Of a stretch of DNA of 64,000 nt, positions 9,901 through 19,000 are shown one piece after another. Within the stretch, counting starts at the first letter, position 1, and every line of letters begins with the position of its first letter. The DNA comes from CAUPWF01 sp964367905 (GTDB lineage Bacteria > Bacillota > Clostridia > Lachnospirales > Lachnospiraceae). A model generated the notes under the pieces. The model was not told the origin of the DNA. It saw only the letters and a program-made list of their open reading frames with translations, and did not search any database. The position numbers were made by a program, and so were the translations under genes. The DNA lies in the NCBI GenBank assembly GCA_964367905.1, contig CAYIZP010000001.1, positions 1 to 64,000 on the forward strand, written 5' to 3'.

Positions 9901-12900
9901 AACGCTGTCTGCAAACTCAACAAGTGATTTGCTTCTAGATTATAAAGAAGAAAGTCCTGAGGAATATGAGGAGTTACTAGAGGTATTATTTGGTGGAGCG
10001 AATCCAATTATGTCTCATGTGAAAATTGAGATGGGAAATGATCGAAACAACTCCACTGGTGCAGATGCGGCAACCATGCGAACAGAGGATGAAGAAGCGA
10101 ATGTAACTAGAAGTCCAGGATTCCAATTGGCAGCAGATGCATTAGAAGTGAATTCAGATTTGAAAACAAGTATCTTGCGTTGGAATGCGCCTGCATGGGT
10201 GGATTCTACAGCGGATATCTACACATGGTACAAAGAAAGTATCCTAGATGCTTATGAAGAATATGGATATATGATAGATTATATCAATCCGAATGTAAAT
10301 GAACATTGGGGTGGATCAAGTGATGTAGAAGTTGTTAAGCTGTTTGAACAATGGATTAGTGAAGAAACAGTGGCCACGATAGGATCGCAGGAAGCACTAG
10401 AGCTGTATCAAGAGATTGAGCTGATTATTTCAGATGAGGTTAGTACAGTCAGTGCAGATGTCGGAAATAAATTACGCCAAGATCAAGACTTTTTCGATGC
10501 TGTCGATGTGGTTGGATATCACTATAGTCCATATGATGACGGTGTGGGAACCATGAAATGGCTAGCAGAAGAGATGGACAAGGAAGTTTGGGTAAGTGAG
10601 GCACAAGCGACATTCTCTGATTCGGCATTTAGACCAAATAATAATGTTTCAGATCCGACAGTGGCTGGAACAGAATTAGGTGGTACGGGGAGTGCCCTAG
10701 AGATGGCAAATACCTTTGTGAAGGGGTTTGTGGAATCGAGAAGGACTCACATTATTTATCAGCCAGCGATTGGAGCCTTTTACGAAGGGGGACAGTACTC
10801 ATATAAGGAACTTTTGAGTGCGAGAGACCCGTGGTCAGGATACATCAGCTATGATGCTGGATTAGATATTTTAAGACATTTCACAAGCTTTGCGGTATCT
10901 GGTTGGGAGAATGCAGACAATACAGCTGGAATTTGGAGATTTATTCCAGAAGCGAGTGATTCTAGCGCATCAGGGACCAACCCAGTCAATGGGCGAAATG
11001 GTGGTGAGAACTATGTGACCCTAGCATCGCCATCGAAGGAAGATTTCTCAGTGGTGATCGTAAATGATAGCGAGTATACCAAAGAGTATCGATTTGAAGT
11101 TGCTAACATGAATTTAGATGAGAATCAAGTATTGGCAATCTGGGAAACAAGAGCGGCAGATGATGGTTCATACAATGAAAATTACCTACAAAATATAGGG
11201 GATGTTTCAAAGGGTGTAGATGGAATTTATACAGTTGAGATTAAACCATATTCTATCGTAACACTTACGACACTGGAAGATAGTAGCGTTGCAGGGGACA
11301 CAGAACCATTGCCAGTAGATCCAGAGCGTACCATCCTAGATACAGATGAAACAGGTGCAGAAGCAGATACGAAGGATAATTATCTCTATGCAGATGATTT
11401 TGATTATTCAGAATATAATTCAGATTATATTTCTTCTAGAGGAGGAGATACAGGATTTATCGCTAGATATACAAATACGTTAAATGGAGCATTTGAGGGA
11501 TATCTATCCAGTGATGGCAACTATGTATTGCGTCAGCAACTAGATAAAGATGACACGGGAGTAGGTGGAGCTTGGAATGGTGGAGATGCTTATACATTAA
11601 TTGGGGATTATAGATGGACCAATTATAAGGCATCTGTAGATGTTTTATTTGAAAATGAGAACAATACACCATATGCTACTGTTGGAATCAGACAGTCTGC
11701 AACTTCTGGAAATCAAGGAAATAGCCCAGCGTATGCACTGAAAATGTACGATGATGGTAATTGGGAATTGAAACGTTACTCTAGTATTGTAATGACAGGG
11801 ATGGCAGAGGGATTTGAAACAGGTGCCAATGTATGGAACGAGATTGCAATAGAAGGAGCAGGAAGTACGATTATTGCTTCGATTGATGGAGTGGTAGTAG
11901 GGGAATATGTGGACTCTAATCCTGTATTGGCAGGAAGAGCAGCTCTAGGAAGTGGATATACATATACCCAGTTTGATAATTTGGAAATTACAAAAGTAGA
12001 TGGGTACGAGCCATATTATACAACCACATTAGATAATATGGAGATGCATGATCTAACAGCGGAGAAAAATACAGAATTGAATTATTCAGGAAGCTGGAGT
12101 CATAAAAATGGTCAAGGAATGTATGTTTACCAGAGGTCTGTTTCGGAAACATCAGAGGTTGGTGCTAGTTTGGAGTATACGTTTACTGGAACTGGAATTG
12201 ACTTGTTTGGTATTAACGGGGCAAGTACTGCAGACCTAGCAGTTTATGTAGATGGTGAGATTCTATACGATTCAATTACGACAATGAGTTGTGGTGATAT
12301 GGGGCAGATTTATTCTCTCAGAGGATTGTCGAATACAGAGCATACAGTGAAATTTGTAGTACTAGGAGGAAAACTTTCCATAGATATGGTAGGCGTGGTT
12401 GGAGGAAATGCTTCGGGAAGTGTTGACACAACAGAGCTAAAGTATATTGTGGCATATGTGGAAGACCTATGGGACAAGCCCGCAGATGCAACCGATGCAG
12501 ATTGGGCGGTCTATCAGGAAAACAAATCTCATGCACAGGCAGTGCTTGAGGCAACGGACCTACTAGGTGTGGATCAAGAGGGTGTGGATCAAATTGCAGA
12601 TAGACTATATACATCCTACAACACGGTGCTAGATGAGAATATCTTATCCATCGAAGAGGTATATCTCGCAACTTATGTTGGAGAGAGACCGAATCTACCA
12701 CAAACTTTAGCGGTAGAATTGAGCAATGGAAGTACAGAGGATAGAGAAGTAGAATGGGAAGTTGGAACAAAAACATTCGCAAATGAGTATGAAACTGTTG
12801 TTGTGGAAGGAACCATGGGGCTAGAAACCGTACAAGCACATGTAGAGGTGATTCCTGAATCGTTACTGTACTACATAGATGTTGGGGCGACCGCAGATAG

Positions 12901-14206
12901 AATGATAGATGGAGAGGGGTCTCCGTTATATCAGGCAGTTGTAGACCAACTTGCATTAGATGGGAATGCCTTATTAAATGATGTTCCAGACCAAGTCTAT
13001 GACAATGAATATGGACTTACTACAGCATCAGATTACATCGGTTATCGAGCTGTTGCAGCTGGTAGTCATAATAAGTACAGTACTACAGGAGCATACACTG
13101 ATAATCTGATAGGCACAACGCTTTCTTACTACTTTACATTACCAGAAGGGAACTTGGAATTAGCATTTGGAACCTATAACTGGTGGAGTGGATATGGACG
13201 AAAAGCAGAAGCTGAATTAGTATACGGAGATACTGTCATAGACCTTGGGACAATTGATTATGATACAAACATACTATATATGGATACTGCTGAGTTTGAA
13301 TTAGAGTCGGAGCAGTTAGTAGAGTTGAGATTAACAGCAGTATCGGCTCATCAATCGCCAATGTTAAGTTGGGTTGCAGTATCGGAGGCAGCAGAACAAG
13401 TGTCTGAACCATCCAAGGTAGAGCAAGGAGTGAGTGGAACAGGCGGAACTCAATTACAGCCTAGCATTTCGGAAGAAACTCTCTCTACATTATTTAGTGA
13501 AGAGGAGTTGAATTCGGGAGAATCGCTTAAGGTAAACTTAAATATCGATACACAATCAATTGAGAACTTATCTCCAGAGGAAAAGGTGGCAGTTGAAACG
13601 GCACTAAAAGAAGCAGGATTAACGATAGGGCAGGTATATGATATTACCTTAGAGAAGGTTATCGGAACAAATTCTCCGATTGCATTGACGGAACTGAATC
13701 AACCAATCCAGATTACATTTAAGATTCCTGAAGAGTTAAGAGGAGACGGAAGAACATTCAGTATTGCAAGACTTCATGAGGGCGTGGTTCAGATTTTGAC
13801 AGATCTAGATAATGATCCAGAAACATTTACATTCCTAACTGATCAATTTTCCATCTACACCTTGGCTTATGAAATGGTTGCAACGAATCCTGAGGAACCT
13901 GGAAATCCAGAGAATCCAACGAATCCAGATGGCTCAACGAATCCAGACGGCTCAACGAATCCAGATGGCTCAACGAATCCAGACGGCTCAACGAATCCAG
14001 AGAATCCAACGAATCCAGACGGCTCAACAAGTCCAGAAGGTTCAACAGGAACAGAGGGTTCTACAGATTCTACACAATCATCAGAACCGAAGACAGGGGA
14101 TGAAACGAATATTTGGCCAATGGTCATCCTATTATGTGCATCCTTACTTGGAATTTTTGGTGTAATGGTTGTAAGAGTAAGAATCAAACGAGGTAGACGA
14201 TCGTAG
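6983..14206 (+). CDS. Giant cell-wall-anchored multidomain enzyme with GH43 and GH59-like catalytic domains
   Basis: The ATG at 6983 is chosen over the in-frame ATG at 6962 because AAGGAGAG precedes it and the signal peptide (residues 1 to ~31) then starts cleanly. The product has 2407 residues. Domains in order are a LamG-like module (~37-262), an atrophied bacterial Ig-like module (~275-370), a GH43 domain (~373-672) with RDPH Asp424 and WAPE Glu493, a Big_4-like module (~688-760), and a novel-looking module A (~763-950). Then come a GH59-like domain (~956-1436) with candidate acid/base Glu1107 (NVNEHWG) and nucleophile Glu1206 (WVSEAQ), a lectin-like region (~1467-1673), a further beta module, a FIVAR-like helical stretch (~1813-1886), a second Big_4, module B (~1960-2136), a conserved C-terminal domain, a TNPDGS-repeat linker, PKTGD at 2369, a membrane helix and a basic tail. 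Extracellular release of arabinose/galactose-type sugars is inferred. Confidence 0.85.
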   Translation: MKLGKKVMGVLLALVCLCTTVLSNSYVSLATGDDVGTGLMVHYDMSGVSEGKLQDKSGNDRHATLVGLSESNLVSEQGKTALEFDGNSSNYVVLPDGILEGETFTISTVFKAEKAAAQWLWTIGTKEENWPNVKNYIFVNPISPESSSANKVLAGMKNDTTENRLPYEVQVRADTYETITLSYDGTNLKLYVNGVLKTSEDIGYSVQDILTKGVLNAAEGIGYLGHSLYKTDAGYTGTISDFRVYSNVLTDAEIATLHAETNVEWVEPELGDIEAVNADATALSIPNDQDIRGNITLPTTGANGTTITWTSSDEGIISTMEQTNTDYDATPAGVVTRPTGADASVTLTATIEKNSASAEKPFNVKVIKAPENAEEYTEYFFAGFANDSDENIYFSASEDGLDWTDLNNDEPVITTEKGTGGIRDPHIIRSPEGDKFYMIGTDLKVNDVGWSAAQRSGSNSIFVWESTDLVNWSDARLVDVSSELGAGCTWAPESFYDTVTGEYIVFWASRVEKDGYIHHRVYYAKTRDFYTFTEPKLYMERDWQSIDTTIIYDEEEDTYYRYTKNENGDAKYIFVEAVDKLLSAEYTTISSDSLKAEKYVEGPSIFKVNDSDRVSGAGISTTEDQWMIWLDDFGGVGYYPMVTNDLSSGKFVSVTAEIDMPNNARHGTVLPITKTEYDAIMDAYYVEVVEVDDIVAAAYVGASAVTETTLPTTIESNGKSYDVTWEFDTSMFRNAYETVVVKGAVSDGAQTEIAARVEVVPTDLVFFGDIGGTAGIGSYTYDSPVYEAISELVKKTAGQSLMNEKADQVYEGAATWGHYATNSTGAREINYKGEVSGDYRKMVTRGIYTGNALGSKITYTIPSLEPGTYTVALGLNDWWSNSSRKSSITVVTADNSSTVLAASVGYSSEVTYSFEVETAGSVKFEIENVSAAQSPMLSYIAVSKGELEEAAILIDGDDIETENENGLTFKGIGTLSANSTSDLLLDYKEESPEEYEELLEVLFGGANPIMSHVKIEMGNDRNNSTGADAATMRTEDEEANVTRSPGFQLAADALEVNSDLKTSILRWNAPAWVDSTADIYTWYKESILDAYEEYGYMIDYINPNVNEHWGGSSDVEVVKLFEQWISEETVATIGSQEALELYQEIELIISDEVSTVSADVGNKLRQDQDFFDAVDVVGYHYSPYDDGVGTMKWLAEEMDKEVWVSEAQATFSDSAFRPNNNVSDPTVAGTELGGTGSALEMANTFVKGFVESRRTHIIYQPAIGAFYEGGQYSYKELLSARDPWSGYISYDAGLDILRHFTSFAVSGWENADNTAGIWRFIPEASDSSASGTNPVNGRNGGENYVTLASPSKEDFSVVIVNDSEYTKEYRFEVANMNLDENQVLAIWETRAADDGSYNENYLQNIGDVSKGVDGIYTVEIKPYSIVTLTTLEDSSVAGDTEPLPVDPERTILDTDETGAEADTKDNYLYADDFDYSEYNSDYISSRGGDTGFIARYTNTLNGAFEGYLSSDGNYVLRQQLDKDDTGVGGAWNGGDAYTLIGDYRWTNYKASVDVLFENENNTPYATVGIRQSATSGNQGNSPAYALKMYDDGNWELKRYSSIVMTGMAEGFETGANVWNEIAIEGAGSTIIASIDGVVVGEYVDSNPVLAGRAALGSGYTYTQFDNLEITKVDGYEPYYTTTLDNMEMHDLTAEKNTELNYSGSWSHKNGQGMYVYQRSVSETSEVGASLEYTFTGTGIDLFGINGASTADLAVYVDGEILYDSITTMSCGDMGQIYSLRGLSNTEHTVKFVVLGGKLSIDMVGVVGGNASGSVDTTELKYIVAYVEDLWDKPADATDADWAVYQENKSHAQAVLEATDLLGVDQEGVDQIADRLYTSYNTVLDENILSIEEVYLATYVGERPNLPQTLAVELSNGSTEDREVEWEVGTKTFANEYETVVVEGTMGLETVQAHVEVIPESLLYYIDVGATADRMIDGEGSPLYQAVVDQLALDGNALLNDVPDQVYDNEYGLTTASDYIGYRAVAAGSHNKYSTTGAYTDNLIGTTLSYYFTLPEGNLELAFGTYNWWSGYGRKAEAELVYGDTVIDLGTIDYDTNILYMDTAEFELESEQLVELRLTAVSAHQSPMLSWVAVSEAAEQVSEPSKVEQGVSGTGGTQLQPSISEETLSTLFSEEELNSGESLKVNLNIDTQSIENLSPEEKVAVETALKEAGLTIGQVYDITLEKVIGTNSPIALTELNQPIQITFKIPEELRGDGRTFSIARLHEGVVQILTDLDNDPETFTFLTDQFSIYTLAYEMVATNPEEPGNPENPTNPDGSTNPDGSTNPDGSTNPDGSTNPENPTNPDGSTSPEGSTGTEGSTDSTQSSEPKTGDETNIWPMVILLCASLLGIFGVMVVRVRIKRGRRS
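13906..14044 (+). repeat. 18-bp tandem repeat encoding the TNPDGS linker
   Basis: About eight units of an 18-base repeat encode TNPDGS, with two variants reading TNPENP and a final SPEGS-type unit. GAT and GAC alternate in successive copies, suggesting duplication in 36-base blocks. The repeat lies between the last folded domain and the sorting signal, where it would act as a wall-spanning spacer. Copy number may vary between strains. Confidence 0.85.
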
Positions 14207-14242
14207 TTACATATAAGCGAAATTCAATTGAGGGATGATAGT

Positions 14243-16048
14243 ATGTATGTAGAAAAATTAAATTGCAACCCATTGGAGTTTCAGAACTATCAGGCTTGTC
14301 CAACGATTTTGAAGAGAGAATTTTGGGAATCGGTATCTGGTGACACAAAGACGCAATACCAGAGGTTGGCTGAGAAATCCCTGTGTAATCAAACAACTTA
14401 CATAGGGATGGAACTCTGGTTAGAATTTTATCGAACAGGGAATCGAGCATCATTTGAGCAGGTATATTTTGAAAAAAGGAAAAAACTATCTTATCTAGTG
14501 ATGGCAGAGTGCCTAGAGAAAGAAGGTCGCTTCTTAGATGCTATTATCGATCGAATCTATGGAATTACTAGTGAATTTGCATGGTGGCTTCCCGCTCATA
14601 ATACCTATGAGCGGGATAAGGAGCAGAAACTATATCCAGATACGACAAGACCTATTCTAGAATTGTTTAGCTCAGAGACGGGAGCCTTACTAGCCATGAT
14701 ATATCAACTACTAAATCCAGTGCTAGATGAGGTGATTCTGCGGCATATTATTCAAAATATAGAGAGACGCATTGTGACTCCATTTCTAGAGGAACAATTT
14801 TGGTGGATGGGTTATAGCGATCAGCCATTGTGCAATTGGACACCTTGGTGTGTGAAAAATGTTTTATTCGCAGTGTTTACCATTCCGTTTAGCAATCGGA
14901 TTCGAAGAGAAGTTGTACTGAAATCGTCCTTTGCTCTAGATTGTTTTCTGAATGAATATGGGCTAGATGGTGCGTGCAATGAGGGGGTTCAATATTATAG
15001 CCATGCAGCATTGGCATTATATAGTGCGACTGAGATATTGAGCTTTGTTGCACCTGGAGTATTTGAGGAGATTTTTGAAGAAGAAAAAATAAAAAACATG
15101 GCTACTTTTATTTATCAGATGCATGTAGAGGATAAGTACTATCTTAACTACGCGGATAGTGCAGCCGTTGCAGGACGTAGGACAGCAAAAGATTTCTCGT
15201 TTGCAAAGCGAGTAGGACATGTTGAGATGCAGGCTTTTTGCGCAAACGACATTATGGCGGGGAGAGCGGAGGCGCATTTAGCAAAAGATGTAGGTCTAAT
15301 CAGTTTATGGAATATGTGTATCGAGCTGAAATATGCCAGAGAGATTGAAGCGTTTCATCAAGAGCATACGAGTTTTCAGAAACAAAATATCTACTATGAG
15401 AGTGCTGGAATCTTTGTCGCACGAGATGATAAAAATGTACTGTCTGTAAAAGCAGGTAATAATGGGGATAGTCATAACCATAATGATGTAGGTAGTTTCA
15501 TCCTATATCGGAAGGGGACACCGATTTTTCTTGACATTGGTGTAGAAACATATACGAAGAAGACCTTTAGTGATGCGCGGTATGAGATATGGACCATGCA
15601 AAGTGCATGGCATAATCTGCCTACATTTGATGGAGTGATGCAACAGGCGGGAAAATCATATGGGGCAAGTGATGTAAGGGTTCAATTCGATGAGACGATG
15701 AGTAGGATAGAAATGGAGTTACAGGGTGCATATCCGAGAATAGAGACGATGAGTTATTATAGGAGGAGCGTTTCATTTCTACCAAATTGCGGAATTACAA
15801 TTCAAGATAAAACAGACTATAAGAATACAGTAATGCTTTCACTGATCAGTGCATCCAAGCCTGCTTCACTTGAAGCTGGATTGAGAATCAATGAAGACGT
15901 GCGTGTTGAGTGGAAGGACATGAAGGATATTGAAATCGAGGAAGTTATCATAACAGATCAGCGGCTTTTGCTTTCTATTCCGAGCAAAATCTATCGTATC
16001 AAATTATATTTCGAAAGAGAGATGTGTTTGACCATAACATACGATTAG
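14243..16048 (+). CDS. Heparinase II/III-like polysaccharide lyase, cytoplasmic
   Basis: The 601-residue protein should cleave glycosidic bonds next to a uronic acid by beta-elimination, leaving a 4,5-unsaturated uronate. The ATG at 14243 is preferred over an in-frame TTG at 14228 because GAGGG lies correctly before it. The N-terminal half is alpha-helical with NEGVQYYSHAAL, and the C-terminal beta-sandwich holds the family hallmark GDSHNHNDVGSFILY followed by GTPIFLDIG and AWHNLPTFDG. No signal peptide is present, unlike many lyases of this superfamily, so it probably acts on imported oligosaccharides. It lies between the two wall-anchored enzymes and shares the run with GH88, KduI and KduD, which handle its expected products. 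The substrate and PL family cannot be fixed by eye. Confidence 0.85.
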   Translation: MYVEKLNCNPLEFQNYQACPTILKREFWESVSGDTKTQYQRLAEKSLCNQTTYIGMELWLEFYRTGNRASFEQVYFEKRKKLSYLVMAECLEKEGRFLDAIIDRIYGITSEFAWWLPAHNTYERDKEQKLYPDTTRPILELFSSETGALLAMIYQLLNPVLDEVILRHIIQNIERRIVTPFLEEQFWWMGYSDQPLCNWTPWCVKNVLFAVFTIPFSNRIRREVVLKSSFALDCFLNEYGLDGACNEGVQYYSHAALALYSATEILSFVAPGVFEEIFEEEKIKNMATFIYQMHVEDKYYLNYADSAAVAGRRTAKDFSFAKRVGHVEMQAFCANDIMAGRAEAHLAKDVGLISLWNMCIELKYAREIEAFHQEHTSFQKQNIYYESAGIFVARDDKNVLSVKAGNNGDSHNHNDVGSFILYRKGTPIFLDIGVETYTKKTFSDARYEIWTMQSAWHNLPTFDGVMQQAGKSYGASDVRVQFDETMSRIEMELQGAYPRIETMSYYRRSVSFLPNCGITIQDKTDYKNTVMLSLISASKPASLEAGLRINEDVRVEWKDMKDIEIEEVIITDQRLLLSIPSKIYRIKLYFEREMCLTITYD

Positions 16049-16077
16049 TCACTGATGGACACAGATAGGAGGATGAG

Positions 16078-19000
16078 ATGTTACAAAACATGACAAAAAT
16101 CATGACAAAAGTATTTTGTAGTGCAATTGCAATTACACTTTGTGTAGGTGCAGTTCCGATGACAATGGGGACACGAATCACCGCTCAGGCAGAAGGAGAA
16201 GCGGTTTATTTGGAAGAAGTAGAGGGGGCTTTGACACTTGGAGGTTCTTCCAACAGTGTAGATTTAGGTGAAGGGGACAAGGGTATTCAGGTTACATCTA
16301 CTTGGGTATCGAATTCGGGGAGTCGTGCAGCGGGAGTTTCCTTCACAGAGACAAGTGTATTCGATGACTCATTTACAGTGATGCTGCATACAAAAAGACC
16401 GACTCAATCCAATAATAATAACAAACAAGGAGCTACATTTTCAGTAGGAACGGAGGATGTACATTTCAGTGTAGGTTTATCGGATGGTGGTGGAATCTAT
16501 ATTAAGGATCCAAGCCAGGGGAAGCAATTGTTGACACATTCGTTTGCGAGCAATCCTTTTGTATCAGACGTGTGGAGCGCAGTTACAATCTCATATGAAG
16601 AAAAAGAGGGTATGGGGTATGTGAGTGTTTATGTGGATGGAATTCAGGTTGCAGACGCAATTAGTATCGGTGGACAAATCAGCGCGCAAGAAGGTGTGAC
16701 AGCGTTCTTGGGAGGAAGTTTTTTCACAGGTTATATGGGGTATGGATATTACAATAATGTTCAAGTGCTAGATAGTGCGTTGAGTAAGGAGTCTATTGAT
16801 GCAGCAGTTACTGAAATCAATGGTAGAGTAAATGGGATTATCACAGAAATCAGTAATCTAGAGATTACACAAGTGGATGCGGGAACCCAAACAGCATTAC
16901 AGGACTATCTAGCACAGAATGTCTCAGATAGTGTAGGGGTTGAGATTGTATCTTATCTGGCTGCCGTTGCAGGGACAAAAGAGTATAATGCTGGTATAGA
17001 GGGGACATTTACAGTTCGCATCCGCTTACTAGGTGAAGGAGTTGCTTCTGCGGCACAAGAAGTCAGTGGAGTAATCAAGCCAACAACATTTGTAAACAAT
17101 TATATACCATATGATACATTTTTTGGTGCAGATGCTGGAACAGAGGGGCAAGGAGATATCTGGGTAAACACTTGGCTTGATACAGAGGGAGAACATATTC
17201 AAGCTCATGGTGGAGAGGTGCAGTGGTTAGATGAACTGGATCTAAATGGTGATGGAGTAAATGAAGGTGGTTGGATTTGGTATGGGGAAGACAAGACGAG
17301 AAACGGAAATCCTATCGACGGAATTCGCTGCTATACATCTCCAGATTTATTGAACTGGACAGATCAAGGAACTGTTTTGGCGACACATGATGTGACACCA
17401 GAGCAAGCAAATGCTGATCAAACAGGGATAGAGACCAATGTAGACGGATTAAATGATCTAAAAGCGTGGGCAAAGATGTCGGCACCAACAGATGAGGTTA
17501 GTCAAACGGATATTGACATGGCGAAAGAGTTCATCGCGGCATATGATAATGGAGATGGGACATACGATGAGGCCAATCTGGAATTAGCGTATAAGTATTT
17601 ATATACAGGATACTGTATTGCAGAACGTCCGAAAATGTTATACAACGAGAAGAATGATAACTATGTTTTGGTTTGGCATGTAGATGGACCAACGGGTAGC
17701 AATATCTTGCAATATGTCTTAAATGGGACGAGCTCAAGTCGATATAGTCGTGCAAGCATGGGATTTGCTGTATCAGATACACCATATGGACCATTTGAGG
17801 TTGTAAATGTTCAACGTATGAACTATGTAGAGGGATATTATGATAGCAGTCAAGGAATGGCACGTGATATGAATGTGTATTTGGACAAGGGAAATGACAT
17901 CGATCAAAATGGATATGATGATGCTTATGCATTTTATTCCAGTGAAGAAAACAAACACATGTATATCTCTTTGTTAAATGAAGACTTTACAGGAAGTGCA
18001 ACAGAGGGCACGATAGATTCCATGACATTGGATAGCGGTGATGTGATTCAGACATTCCAAGCGAGAGCGCTGGGAGATAGTACATATCGAGAAGCGCCAG
18101 CAATCTTCAAATACGATGGGTATTATTATATGATTACATCAGGACTCACTGGTTGGGTGGCGAATCAGGCAACATACCTACGTGCAGAAACTATCTATGG
18201 ACCATGGGAGAATATGGGAGACCCTTGCGAAGGTGGATCTAGTAATACCTTCGGTTCTCAATCAACGGGAATCATTCCAGTGGATGAAGAAAATGGAAAG
18301 TTCATCTATATGGGAGACCGTTGGAGCTGTGCAAGTGGAACTTCAGCACTCTGGGATTCGAGCTATGTGTGGTTGCCGATTAATATCAACGAAGAGGATC
18401 ATACCATTTCGCTGCCAGGGGTGTCGAATTGGAGCATGAATGTATTTGATGAAATAGAGGTTACTACAGAGTTGCCAGAGTTGATTTCTTCGCTAGATGA
18501 ATTGCCAAGTACGTTAAGCGTAACCGTGAATGGTGTAGCGAAAACTTCGGCGGTAGACTGGCAGGAAGTTGGTGATGATTATTATAATATGCACACAGTG
18601 ACTGGAGTTTTAACCGATTTAGAGAATCGAATGGTGACACATAAGGTTGCAATTGCGCCAAATGACTTGGTTTACTTCTTGGATCTTGGAAGCAATACAA
18701 TCGACAATCATGAATATTTTAATCTAATTTCAGTGCAAGAAGGATTTAAAAATACATCAACTTTGGATCAAGCATATAGCAGTGAGAATGGTTGGGGTTA
18801 TGTGGGAGATAATACGGTTGCAAGAATGAATACGGGAACCATATATGATACTTTGAGATATGTAAATGATAGTACCAATCCGAATCGCGATCTTGTATAT
18901 CGATTTGATACCTTGGAAGAGGGGACATATGATATCTATCTTGGTTTATATGAGCCTTCATCATGGGATGCGAATAATAGGATTGCCAATATTTCGGTAA

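Noticed and set aside
12318..12956. Reverse-strand open frame of 212 codons inside the GH43/GH59 gene
   Set aside because: Low-complexity Leu/His/Pro-rich product, no ribosome site, fully within a well-supported gene.
13891..14050. Tandem 18-bp repeats resembling a CRISPR or minisatellite
   Set aside because: The units are contiguous without spacers and in frame with the linker of the wall protein, so they are coding repeats.
13827..14187. Antisense and alternate-frame open frames over the TNPDGS repeat
   Set aside because: Repeats whose length is a multiple of three stay open in several frames. These have no ribosome site and overlap a strong coding gene.
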